A program made the translations under genes and the position numbers. A DNA stretch of 64,000 bases from the NCBI GenBank assembly GCA_050260515.1, contig JBLNCI010000013.1:1-64000 (forward strand). The letters run 5' to 3'. The notes below the pieces were generated by a model, which saw nothing but the letters and a program-made list of their open reading frames with translations, was not told where the DNA came from and made no database searches. Positions 57,735 through 64,000 of this stretch are shown one piece after another; position 1 is the stretch's first letter, and the number at the start of each line of letters is the position of its first letter. This stretch comes from DATJIG01 sp050260515. GTDB lineage: Bacteria; Pseudomonadota; Alphaproteobacteria; SMXQ01.

Positions 57735-60700
57735 CCGGAACTCACTGCGATACTCGCTGCTATCGGCCCTGTCATCGCAAAACCAAGCGTGAAGCGAATC
57801 ATTGTGCCGCGCCGTAACTGCTTCCATACGTCATCCGAAACACGGGACCTATGGAAAAAGATGTTGTCCGGAAAGTGCGCACATTTAATGAAGAGATATG
57901 CGTCCTCCGGGTTGCGAAGGACTTCACCTTCGAACTGCTGCGGCTGTCTTGACCCGTCCTGCAGAACGATCCCACGCACCGCGTTCCGTATCGCAGGGCT
58001 AAGTCGCGCCGCGCGCAATCTTGCAAACCCGCTTTTGGCTTCGGGAAAGTTTCCCGCCAGGAAACATTCGCGGTAATACCAGAATTGCGCTTCGTAGTTA
58101 TGATCTCCTTCGGTAAAACCCCTCCTCAAGTGTTCGATCACAAGCCGCTTTTCAACAGGGCTTCCGTAATCTCGATAGATCCTTGCGAGTTCAAAATGTA
58201 TGCGCTTGCTCGCAGGGTTCTCATGCTCGCATTGCCGGAGGACAGTCTTTGCGTCCTCGATCTTTCCCGACTCGATTAGCGCTCGCGCCAATCGCGCGGC
58301 AATCCAGTCCATACGTGGGTTGGATGCGAACGCGCGCCGCAGGGCCGCCTCGGCTTGGGCGGACTGCTTCATTAGATCCCGATAGTCTGCCTCAACCGCG
58401 AGAAGATTTTCATTTTCCGGGAATTTCTGAAGCCCCTCCTGAAGGCAGCGCTCAACATCTCTAGCGCTGTCGACAATTTGCCGGTCCCTCGCAGCGTCGG
58501 ACAGGTCGTCACTGCGCGAGTCCCGAATGAGATCCTTGAGGTCGTCCAGCGCGACCTGGGCGGCCGTATAGAACGCTACAGAGTTTTCTGCATCGGCCCC
58601 GAGCTGCGGAGCCAGGCGGGCACGTGCACGCTCACGCAGACGCCTACGCAAAAGAGGATTTCCGGTATCTAACGCCTGTTTACGGGCGAGATTCGCTAGT
58701 GAGTGTTGGATGGTCCGATTGTGAGGCTCAATATCGGCCGCGGCGTTAAGGTACTGTTCGGCAAGGGCGAGGCTCCCCCCCGGATGTTCCATTTCGAAAA
58801 TACCGCGCTGTTGGAGCACATACGCTTCCCGTTCCGCGACCTCCATCGCAACGTCATAGAATCTCCGCCCTAATTCTTGCGAATCGAATGCCGCAATCAC
58901 CGTCCGGCCACGAATGAGTTGTCCGAACGCCTGCTCATCGGCCGAGTAGTCCAGATTCATGCCGCGCAGCACACGTACTACTTGCGTGTAGCGATCCTCG
59001 GGCTGCGAGAGGACCGCATCAAAGACCATTTCGGCGACATGCTGATGGCGAGCACTGTAGGTCATGTCACCGATGTATCTGTCGTGATACGTGGACACGA
59101 TGTGTTCAAGCGGCTTGAACAGCCGCTGCGCAAAGACATTAAAAGTCAGACCACTGATTCGAGTAATTAGTCCCGCTCGGACCGCAACGCCGAGGCGGTT
59201 CAATGTGCATATGTCCAAGTAGAGGTCCTGCGCCTCTTTCGGAATGATCCGCTGGTACTCCTCCAGAACGATTTCTTCGAATCGCTTCCCGTGCGTCGCT
59301 TCGTGAAGGGCAACCAACAGCTGTCGCTGCGCTCCTTCCATCAACCTTTTAACACGCTCCTCAAATGTTACCTCCGCGAGCATGCCAAGTGAGTCGTATC
59401 GCTCAAGGTTGACGAGCAGATCACGAACTTCCTTTTCAGAGAGGTAACGAACGGGAAAATCGCGACCGACGAGCTCATCGATCGCTTCGCACCTAACGTT
59501 CCATTCTGCATCCCGCTCCGAAACAACTAATGTCAGTGGCAAGTCGCTTGCCCGCGCCCATCTGAGCACTCGCTCGATGTCATCGACATACAACGCGGCT
59601 TGATCCACGAAGATGTATATGCGCTCCTTACACAGGCGGTAGATCTCCTCTAACGCAACCGTGCGCAACGCGCCTCCGCGACGCAAATACAGAACGATTT
59701 TCTGATAGTCATGGGCCGCTGCCCACGCAGCTCGCTTAAGAACGACCGTCTTTCCGTTCCCACCCGGCCCCTTTACGACGTATAGATCCGCCCTCTCTAC
59801 GCGCTCATCTTCTCCGAGAAGGACAGCGTCGACTAAAATCGAGTCAGTGACTGCACGCGGGGCGTCGAGACCGGCTTCAATTGCGCCCCAACCATTATCC
59901 TCTCCACGGTAGAACTCTCGTGGGCTCGCCTTCGCCACGGGCATTCCGGGCCGGATATGCTCCACATCGTTTGTGAGAAATGCCAGAAGATCACTGCTTT
60001 CGATGGCATTTGCCACTTTGTAGTGCGACCTCAAAGTGGACGAGCCCCCGCCAACAGAGCGCGGCAACATTCGCGACATTGGTGACACAGCGGCATCCAG
60101 CTGAGTCATGAACTCTGAGAATGTTGCTCGATAGGGCGTAATCCGACGCCCCATCCAATATGCCTCCTCTCGCGACGTTAGATGTGGATCGATCAAGTAA
60201 TACATGGGGCGTTCGAGCCCGAGCTCGAACAGCTCGTACAGGACAGACAGAATGTCTGGGTCGGACAATGAGTACCCGCAGAACACCAGAGGAAATTCCC
60301 GGCCCCAGTCATGCAACCTCTGAAATAGCCTCTTTCTGTGGGTAATATATTTTGCGTACTGCTCCGTCGCGAGAATGAGCGGGATCTCACTGTCGATGTA
60401 GTGGTCAATGCAGCCATGGAGTTTTAGGTACTGAACTCCGTTGCCCGTCTTCTTCATCTCCGTTTCGACATGCTGCCCGTCCTTGACGAATCGGACGAGC
60501 GTCTGCTGTGCAGCATCACAGCCCGCGTAGGCCTTCTCGATTACTAGGTCGTAGTTCGTCGTCGCGATTCCATGCCAGCGAAAGCGTGGAACTAGAAGAT
60601 GGGCGGGTGACGGCTCAAACTCCTTAAAGAGATCTCTGACGAAGAGCTGCACCTTCGGAAGTCCGGCCTCCGAATTGGCATACTCCGCAACAGCGGCCAG

Positions 60701-60877
60701 CGGACGGTGCTTAAGTTCACCACTCAGGAATTTGTCGCTGAGAGCATCGCGCAGCTGACCGCCACTCGGGATAGCTGCGCCATTCGGATGCTTGGCTCCG
60801 AATGATGCCGCCGCACCGAGGAAAAGCACGGCGTTCTGCTCTTCAACGGCTTTCACGAGCCCACTTGGAATATCCAT
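57731..60877 (-). CDS. SIR2-STAND-TPR antiphage-type effector with C-terminal cold-shock-like domain
   Basis: 1048 residues. Residues 1-260 form a SIR2-like NADase: LFLGAAASFGA, TTNYD (106-110), LKLHG (H154), FCGYSLSDPDI (200-209). A P-loop GPGGNGKT (370-377), Walker B-like YIFVDQAA and VVSERD identify a STAND-type NTPase, followed by winged-helix and TPR-like repeats to about 960. The tail (about 985-1048: GEVLRNPEDAYLFIKCAH, FFHRSRVSDDVWKQL, GPIAASI) fits a cold-shock (CSD) fold. SIR2-STAND proteins trigger NAD depletion on phage sensing; the CSD suggests nucleic acid as part of the trigger. ATG 60877 follows GAGGGGGCG. Confidence 0.8.
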   Translation of the reverse strand: MDIPSGLVKAVEEQNAVLFLGAAASFGAKHPNGAAIPSGGQLRDALSDKFLSGELKHRPLAAVAEYANSEAGLPKVQLFVRDLFKEFEPSPAHLLVPRFRWHGIATTNYDLVIEKAYAGCDAAQQTLVRFVKDGQHVETEMKKTGNGVQYLKLHGCIDHYIDSEIPLILATEQYAKYITHRKRLFQRLHDWGREFPLVFCGYSLSDPDILSVLYELFELGLERPMYYLIDPHLTSREEAYWMGRRITPYRATFSEFMTQLDAAVSPMSRMLPRSVGGGSSTLRSHYKVANAIESSDLLAFLTNDVEHIRPGMPVAKASPREFYRGEDNGWGAIEAGLDAPRAVTDSILVDAVLLGEDERVERADLYVVKGPGGNGKTVVLKRAAWAAAHDYQKIVLYLRRGGALRTVALEEIYRLCKERIYIFVDQAALYVDDIERVLRWARASDLPLTLVVSERDAEWNVRCEAIDELVGRDFPVRYLSEKEVRDLLVNLERYDSLGMLAEVTFEERVKRLMEGAQRQLLVALHEATHGKRFEEIVLEEYQRIIPKEAQDLYLDICTLNRLGVAVRAGLITRISGLTFNVFAQRLFKPLEHIVSTYHDRYIGDMTYSARHQHVAEMVFDAVLSQPEDRYTQVVRVLRGMNLDYSADEQAFGQLIRGRTVIAAFDSQELGRRFYDVAMEVAEREAYVLQQRGIFEMEHPGGSLALAEQYLNAAADIEPHNRTIQHSLANLARKQALDTGNPLLRRRLRERARARLAPQLGADAENSVAFYTAAQVALDDLKDLIRDSRSDDLSDAARDRQIVDSARDVERCLQEGLQKFPENENLLAVEADYRDLMKQSAQAEAALRRAFASNPRMDWIAARLARALIESGKIEDAKTVLRQCEHENPASKRIHFELARIYRDYGSPVEKRLVIEHLRRGFTEGDHNYEAQFWYYRECFLAGNFPEAKSGFARLRAARLSPAIRNAVRGIVLQDGSRQPQQFEGEVLRNPEDAYLFIKCAHFPDNIFFHRSRVSDDVWKQLRRGTMIRFTLGFAMTGPIAASIAVSSG

Positions 60878-60960
60878 CGCCCCCTCAAAACTAAGATGTC
60901 GCCCTTGTTTCCACCTGCGCATTCACTCCGGGCTGTATCGAAGCCCGCCAGCTCCAAAGT

Positions 60961-61125
60961 TTAAAAGACGCGATCCCAAAGGCGCTCAATGGCAACGACG
61001 AATGCGATAGCCGTCGCGACTCTGTAGAAATTCGCCTCGAACTGCAGGTCCGCTACCTCCACTTGCAACTTCGCGATCATTTCCTGCACGTCTTCCGATA
61101 GTTCATCGTACGAAATGTGTCCCAT
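60961..61125 (-). CDS. Small single-pass membrane protein, 54 aa
   Basis: ATG 61125 follows GGAGGGTCC, a good ribosome-binding site. The protein is a charged amphipathic N-terminal helix (ELSEDVQEMIAKLQVEVADLQFEA, coiled-coil like) followed by one hydrophobic segment (VATAIAFVVAIERLW). It lies 84 bp upstream of the SIR2-STAND gene on the same strand. Its function is unknown; a membrane partner of the defence protein is possible. Confidence 0.55.
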   Translation of the reverse strand: MGHISYDELSEDVQEMIAKLQVEVADLQFEANFYRVATAIAFVVAIERLWDRVF

Positions 61126-61232
61126 GGACCCTCCGTCACACACCTTTGACAGCCGATGCAGAATGTCTGCTCGGCCGTTCCGGTGTGCTTGTTGGTACGT
61201 GTCGTGACTTCACAGCTCTAGCGGCCGACAGG

Positions 61233-61442
61233 TCAATGTTTCCACTCATGCTGGCCGAGCGTCGTTCGCAACAACTCTTCGACCGCGCGGTGGATTGCCA
61301 TCCATGCACGTCGCCCCCTTAAGTCACCCTGACTCAACAAAGCGTCAGCTCTTTGCGCCGCTATGAACCACGCTTGAGCACCGTAATGCTCAATCAGAGT
61401 GTTCGCCGCACGCCACACATCGATGTCCTGCACCGTCATCAT
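61233..61442 (-). CDS. Small helical protein, 69 aa (DUF6961-like)
   Basis: ATG 61442 overlaps the stop codon of the DpnI-like gene (ATGATGA); ATG 61439 is the next codon. The sequence TVQDIDVWRAANTLIEHYGAQAWF and AAQRADALLSQGDLRGRRAW resembles the small helical DUF6961-type proteins of alphaproteobacteria, recalled from memory and not verified. It is translationally coupled to the DpnI-like gene, so it may assist or restrain that nuclease. It ends the four-gene operon. Confidence 0.6.
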   Translation of the reverse strand: MMTVQDIDVWRAANTLIEHYGAQAWFIAAQRADALLSQGDLRGRRAWMAIHRAVEELLRTTLGQHEWKH

Positions 61443-61888
61443 CGCAACCTCACGAATCTCTGCTTGATACGAGTGAGGTCGTAGAGAAACCCTTGCCATC
61501 CCGCACGTCTGGCTCGCACCGATAGGGGTTTTCTTGGTACGAAAATCGAAGGCTCCTGTAGATCAGCGGCAAGGAAGTAGATGGCGTAACTCAAAGGGCG
61601 ATTTGCCACCAGCACCAGGTACAGCGGAAAATATATAGCGGCATCCATCCGCGCCTTCTGCGGCCCCCAAGCCGCACCAAGAACTTTAGACGGGATCGCT
61701 GCGATATCATCGGTCGTTGCAGCCTTTACCTGGGCCAAGTACCCGCAGAAGTCGCAGATGATATCCGCGCACTTGAAGTTCTGAGGTAGGCGGATAAACG
61801 TGCCCGCTTGCTTGCACCTTGGACAGCTGCAATCCTCCACCACACACTTCTCTCCGAAGGACCCAAGTTGTTGTCGCGCAGTCACCAT
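61439..61888 (-). CDS. DpnI-like restriction nuclease domain (single-domain, Glu-to-Gln variant)
   Basis: 149 residues. It lines up with the catalytic N-terminal domain of DpnI: zinc Cys pairs CPRC (22-25) and CDFC (45-48), D42 three residues before the second pair, then Q53-V54-K55 where DpnI has E-L-K, with the same 10-residue spacing D-to-Q and 7-residue spacing from Cys48 to Lys55. The block RKPLSVRARRAGWQG matches the RKPL-ARRAGW-G block of DpnI. The C-terminal winged-helix of DpnI, which reads methylated GATC, is absent. It may cut modified DNA using another reader. ATG 61888 follows GAGGGGCGACG, 9 bp after the SNase-like gene. Confidence 0.75.
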   Translation of the reverse strand: MVTARQQLGSFGEKCVVEDCSCPRCKQAGTFIRLPQNFKCADIICDFCGYLAQVKAATTDDIAAIPSKVLGAAWGPQKARMDAAIYFPLYLVLVANRPLSYAIYFLAADLQEPSIFVPRKPLSVRARRAGWQGFLYDLTRIKQRFVRLR

Positions 61889-61897
61889 CGTCGCCCC

Positions 61898-62368
61898 TCA
61901 CGCACACCATGGCTGGCGGTGTCCGTGCCATCGTCGCGCGAGGCCTTCACTCACCAACTTTTCACCGATGGATTGCCCATCTCTGATCACGAGCCTCAAC
62001 TCTCGTCCGTATCGGTCGTTCAGGCGTGAGCCGCTCGCTTCCAGCGTGAATGGGCCCTCGTTGAGAAGCTCAATCAACCGTCTCGTAGCTTGGTGCCCGA
62101 GACTAGCTTCGTGTGCGCACCGAGATGGGTGCACCTCAGGAGCGTCAATGTCGCTCATTCGAATAGGCGTCCCGGCAACATAGAACGTATCTCCGTCGAT
62201 AACGCAGTTGCGATGCGGAGGTCTTTCGCAGTGAGAAAACGCGACGTGGTCGCTCTTGGCCACTGGCAGCGTTGGAGTTGGCGATACGACAAGCACCCCT
62301 GAGCCTCCGATGGCCAGCAATCCCAGAGTCCAGAAGAACACGTACGTTCGCGTTCTCGGCGCGGCCAC
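61898..62368 (-). CDS. Membrane-anchored staphylococcal-nuclease-like (thermonuclease) protein
   Basis: 156 residues. An N-terminal signal anchor (YVFFWTLGLLAIGGSGVLVV) is followed by an OB-fold SNase domain: NCVIDGDTFYV, IRMSDIDAPEVH (R70, D73, D75, E78), GHQATRRL and NDRYGREL. The catalytic Arg-Glu-Arg set is present. It would cut DNA or RNA at the periplasmic face of the membrane. GTG 62368 is used (AAGGAGA 8 nt upstream, inside the end of the preceding gene), only 2 bp after the stop of the PUA-like gene. A general thermonuclease is the alternative to a defence role. Confidence 0.82.
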   Translation of the reverse strand: MAAPRTRTYVFFWTLGLLAIGGSGVLVVSPTPTLPVAKSDHVAFSHCERPPHRNCVIDGDTFYVAGTPIRMSDIDAPEVHPSRCAHEASLGHQATRRLIELLNEGPFTLEASGSRLNDRYGRELRLVIRDGQSIGEKLVSEGLARRWHGHRQPWCA

Positions 62369-62370
62369 GA

Positions 62371-63558
62371 TTAGATCTCCTTCACCTCAATCTCCGGCTC
62401 GGCCTCATCGTCAGAATCGTCCTCTAAAGGCTTAGTATCGAATTTTGGCTGCGAGAGTTTTAGCTTTTGCTCTGTCTCCGCTCCTCCCTTCTTTAACCAT
62501 TGCTCAGCCACAAAGGCTTGCGCATCCTTCTGTGCCTGCGTCGCAGCAGGATGTGCGTCGGCCTGAACACCGGGAATTTGCTTCGTTCCAATCTTGTCGT
62601 TGCCTAGAATTACTGAAGACGCCGTGACGCAAATCATCGACGCAGCGATCACATAGATCAGGGCTACTACCGCCGTTTCGAGCTTTGATCCTGGAGCGAC
62701 CTGGATCTCTACATTCTTAAATTTTACGGAGGATGTCTGACCATTCGGGGTCAAGGCGAAGTTCGTATCGCCGTCGGACGCAAACTGCGCCTGCATTGTC
62801 AGAGTGACAAGCCCCTCCACATCGCCGAAGACCTGCTCAAATGTGGCTGCATTCACATTTGCTCCAAGGCCTTTCAGCTTTGCGAAAGCTTCGAGCTTCG
62901 CGAGGAACGCCGTCAGCTGAGCAACGGCGAAAGCGCTGACATCTTTCTGCTGATTGATGCGCAAAGATACAAACAGCTGCCCATCTTTGGCGAAGGCGGG
63001 ATAAACGAGATGGTGCACCGCCCGCCAGTGCTCAGTGATGTTGGAAACGGTTTGCTTTGCGCGTAGCGCGCGACTTAGCGGGATCGGAAGCAACGAACGA
63101 CGGACAATCGGCCCCCACCTCACGGGTCGGCGGAGTACGAACGGCATGGTCGTTTCTTCGTCGCTGGTTTCCGAGCGAGCGATTACTGGATTAGTAACGA
63201 TGCGCGGATTCCCGGTCACTCGCCCAATCATGACGGTGCCATAAGCGCCGGGCGTGACCACTAGGTCTCCAACTTTTACTTCTCGTGCAAAGCGTTCGAC
63301 CTGATTTACTTGCGAAGCGATCTGTGAGGCGCTGCGGCGCGGATTCTCTTCGAGCGCCCTCAGTTGTTGGGCAAGGGATTTCAGATCAGGATTGTAAGGA
63401 GCAGTCGTTGCCCTTAGCCCCAACGCGTCTAAATGCCCGAGTGCAACTACGCCCGCCTGCCTAAAATGCTGAAGGTATCGACCTCTGTCTGCTCGGATGA
63501 GCCAGATGCCCTGGTTTTCCGGAACCTCATAAACTGGGAACTCGGACGCGCCCCCCAT
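62371..63558 (-). CDS. PUA/EVE-like domain protein with C-terminal membrane helix
   Basis: 395 residues. The N-terminal 170 residues resemble the PUA/EVE-like modules at the head of modification-dependent restriction proteins: GIWLIRADRGRYLQHFRQAG, VVALGHLDALGLR, VKVGDLVVTPGAYGTVMIGRVTG and RPVRWGPIVRRSLLPIPLSRAL. A helical middle (about 180-290) is followed by a hydrophobic helix (about 295-320: VVALIYVIAASMICVTASSV) and an acidic tail rich in Glu/Asp. It may sense modified DNA and anchor the complex to the membrane. ATG 63558 follows GGAGGGGGAGAAAA. It is the first gene of a four-gene operon; the assignment of the N-terminal domain is from pattern and moderate in confidence. Confidence 0.65.
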   Translation of the reverse strand: MGGASEFPVYEVPENQGIWLIRADRGRYLQHFRQAGVVALGHLDALGLRATTAPYNPDLKSLAQQLRALEENPRRSASQIASQVNQVERFAREVKVGDLVVTPGAYGTVMIGRVTGNPRIVTNPVIARSETSDEETTMPFVLRRPVRWGPIVRRSLLPIPLSRALRAKQTVSNITEHWRAVHHLVYPAFAKDGQLFVSLRINQQKDVSAFAVAQLTAFLAKLEAFAKLKGLGANVNAATFEQVFGDVEGLVTLTMQAQFASDGDTNFALTPNGQTSSVKFKNVEIQVAPGSKLETAVVALIYVIAASMICVTASSVILGNDKIGTKQIPGVQADAHPAATQAQKDAQAFVAEQWLKKGGAETEQKLKLSQPKFDTKPLEDDSDDEAEPEIEVKEI

Positions 63559-63679
63559 TTTTCTCCCCCTCCGTGAGTAATAGCACTTCGCAGAGCCGCC
63601 CCCCGATGGCCCTGATGTACTCACAAGTCTTTGGATCAGTATGATACACAGATAAACAAAGGGCTAGCAGGAGCGCGTC

Positions 63680-64000
63680 ATGTTGTTCCGATCGACAATT
63701 CTCCTCATTGCAGCAGCGTATTTTTGCGCGAATGCGGCTGTAGCAAAGACATTCACCTGCGAGTTCATGCAGGAAGAAGAGCCCAACGGAAAATCCAACG
63801 AAGCAAACTGCTCAGGCGACCCAGAGCAGGTTTTCTCTACGAGCTCGTACACTCCTCCGCGGTCGGCTCATTGTTCTGTCGACCCAGTCGTGTACTTGGA
63901 CAACTACGTCGACTTTCGCGTCGACCTTACACGGGCAACGGTGACGTACACTCGGGTATTGGGGTTACCGAAGCGATTAATCGAAGCGGCTGCACAAACG
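63680..64000 (+). CDS. Secreted protein of unknown function (3' end outside window)
   Basis: An ATG at 63680 with AGGAGCGCGTC upstream opens a frame to the window edge (107 codons). A Sec signal peptide is clear (LFRSTILLIAAAYFCANAAVAK). The mature part has four Cys in the visible portion (TFTCEFMQEE, NCSGD, HCSVDP) and a beta-rich ending VYLDNYVDFRVDLTRATVTYTRV. No family is recognised. It is divergent from the PUA-like gene, with 121 bp between the starts. Composition is that of the island. Confidence 0.65.
   Translation, partial: MLFRSTILLIAAAYFCANAAVAKTFTCEFMQEEEPNGKSNEANCSGDPEQVFSTSSYTPPRSAHCSVDPVVYLDNYVDFRVDLTRATVTYTRVLGLPKRLIEAAAQT

Larger units (their letters stand above)
53985..64000. 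mobile_element. Integrative genomic island (left end; right end outside window)
   Basis: From the integrase gene to the window edge the DNA is visibly less GC-rich and third codon positions are mixed. Gene content is of mobile/defence type: tyrosine integrase, polymerase-like protein, XRE regulator, SIR2-STAND protein, DpnI-like and SNase-like nucleases. The left boundary is near 53.6-53.9 kb. No repeat matching an attachment site was found inside the window, so the right end must be beyond 64 kb. Confidence 0.75.

Noticed and set aside
60929..60947. CGGGCT-N7-AGCCCG hairpin upstream of the SIR2-STAND gene
   Set aside because: Weak stem without a T-run on the minus strand; could be chance.

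Overview
The window is a high-GC (roughly two-thirds G+C by eye) bacterial chromosome segment with dense, short-spaced genes. An alphaproteobacterium is most likely, of a Rhodospirillales/Hyphomicrobiales type: many Bug/TctC-like binding proteins, SPINDLY-type TPR glycosyltransferases, a PAS-containing chemoreceptor and an FNR/FixK-like regulator. This is an inference from gene content; there is no rRNA or other marker gene here.

Layout. 1-1.5 kb: start-proximal part of a GH16 beta-glucanase with CBM60-like modules, cut by the window edge. 1.5-2.5 kb: a lower-GC gap with inverted repeats and little coding potential. 2.5-19.3 kb: ordinary metabolism and envelope genes: aldolase/dehydrogenase fusion, GmhB-like phosphatase, TauD-like dioxygenase, carbonic anhydrase, two tandem SPINDLY-like proteins, DUF1345 protein, desaturase, PQQ sugar dehydrogenase, POT transporter, Crp/Fnr regulator, PAS-MCP, Mpo1-like protein. 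19.3-30.3 kb: a catabolic-looking cluster: four Bug-type solute-binding proteins, two bicupins, a heme-oxygenase-like protein, an IclR regulator, a UbiD-family decarboxylase and an isochorismatase-like protein. 30.8-35.5 kb: a 1570-residue Calx-beta/PQQ-dehydrogenase/8xCBM60 protein. 35.8-48 kb: DoxX and four more Bug-type proteins interleaved with a second heme-oxygenase-like protein, LysR, NUDIX, a TPR-2OG oxygenase, a membrane GH17 and a maleate isomerase/AMDase-like enzyme. 48.2-53.6 kb: a FemAB/GNAT-like protein, two methyltransferases, DUF488, a thioesterase and an FAD monooxygenase.

From about 53.9 kb to the right edge the base composition drops clearly and the content becomes that of a mobile island. 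It opens with a tyrosine integrase and a 440-residue protein whose three motifs match the palm/O-helix of family A and T7-like polymerases. Then come an XRE regulator and a 1048-residue SIR2-STAND-TPR protein ending in a cold-shock-like domain (a probable abortive-infection effector). Last is a tight four-gene operon encoding a PUA/EVE-like membrane protein, a staphylococcal-nuclease-like protein, a DpnI-like nuclease domain and a small partner. I regard this operon as the best candidate for an undescribed defence system in the window.

Two further structural points. Eight Bug/TctC-type binding proteins lie within 29 kb with no TctA/TctB membrane partner in the window. A near-identical palindromic TGTCCCA-rich element occurs twice in inverted orientation, at 19.3 and 35.6 kb, framing the first half of that cluster.
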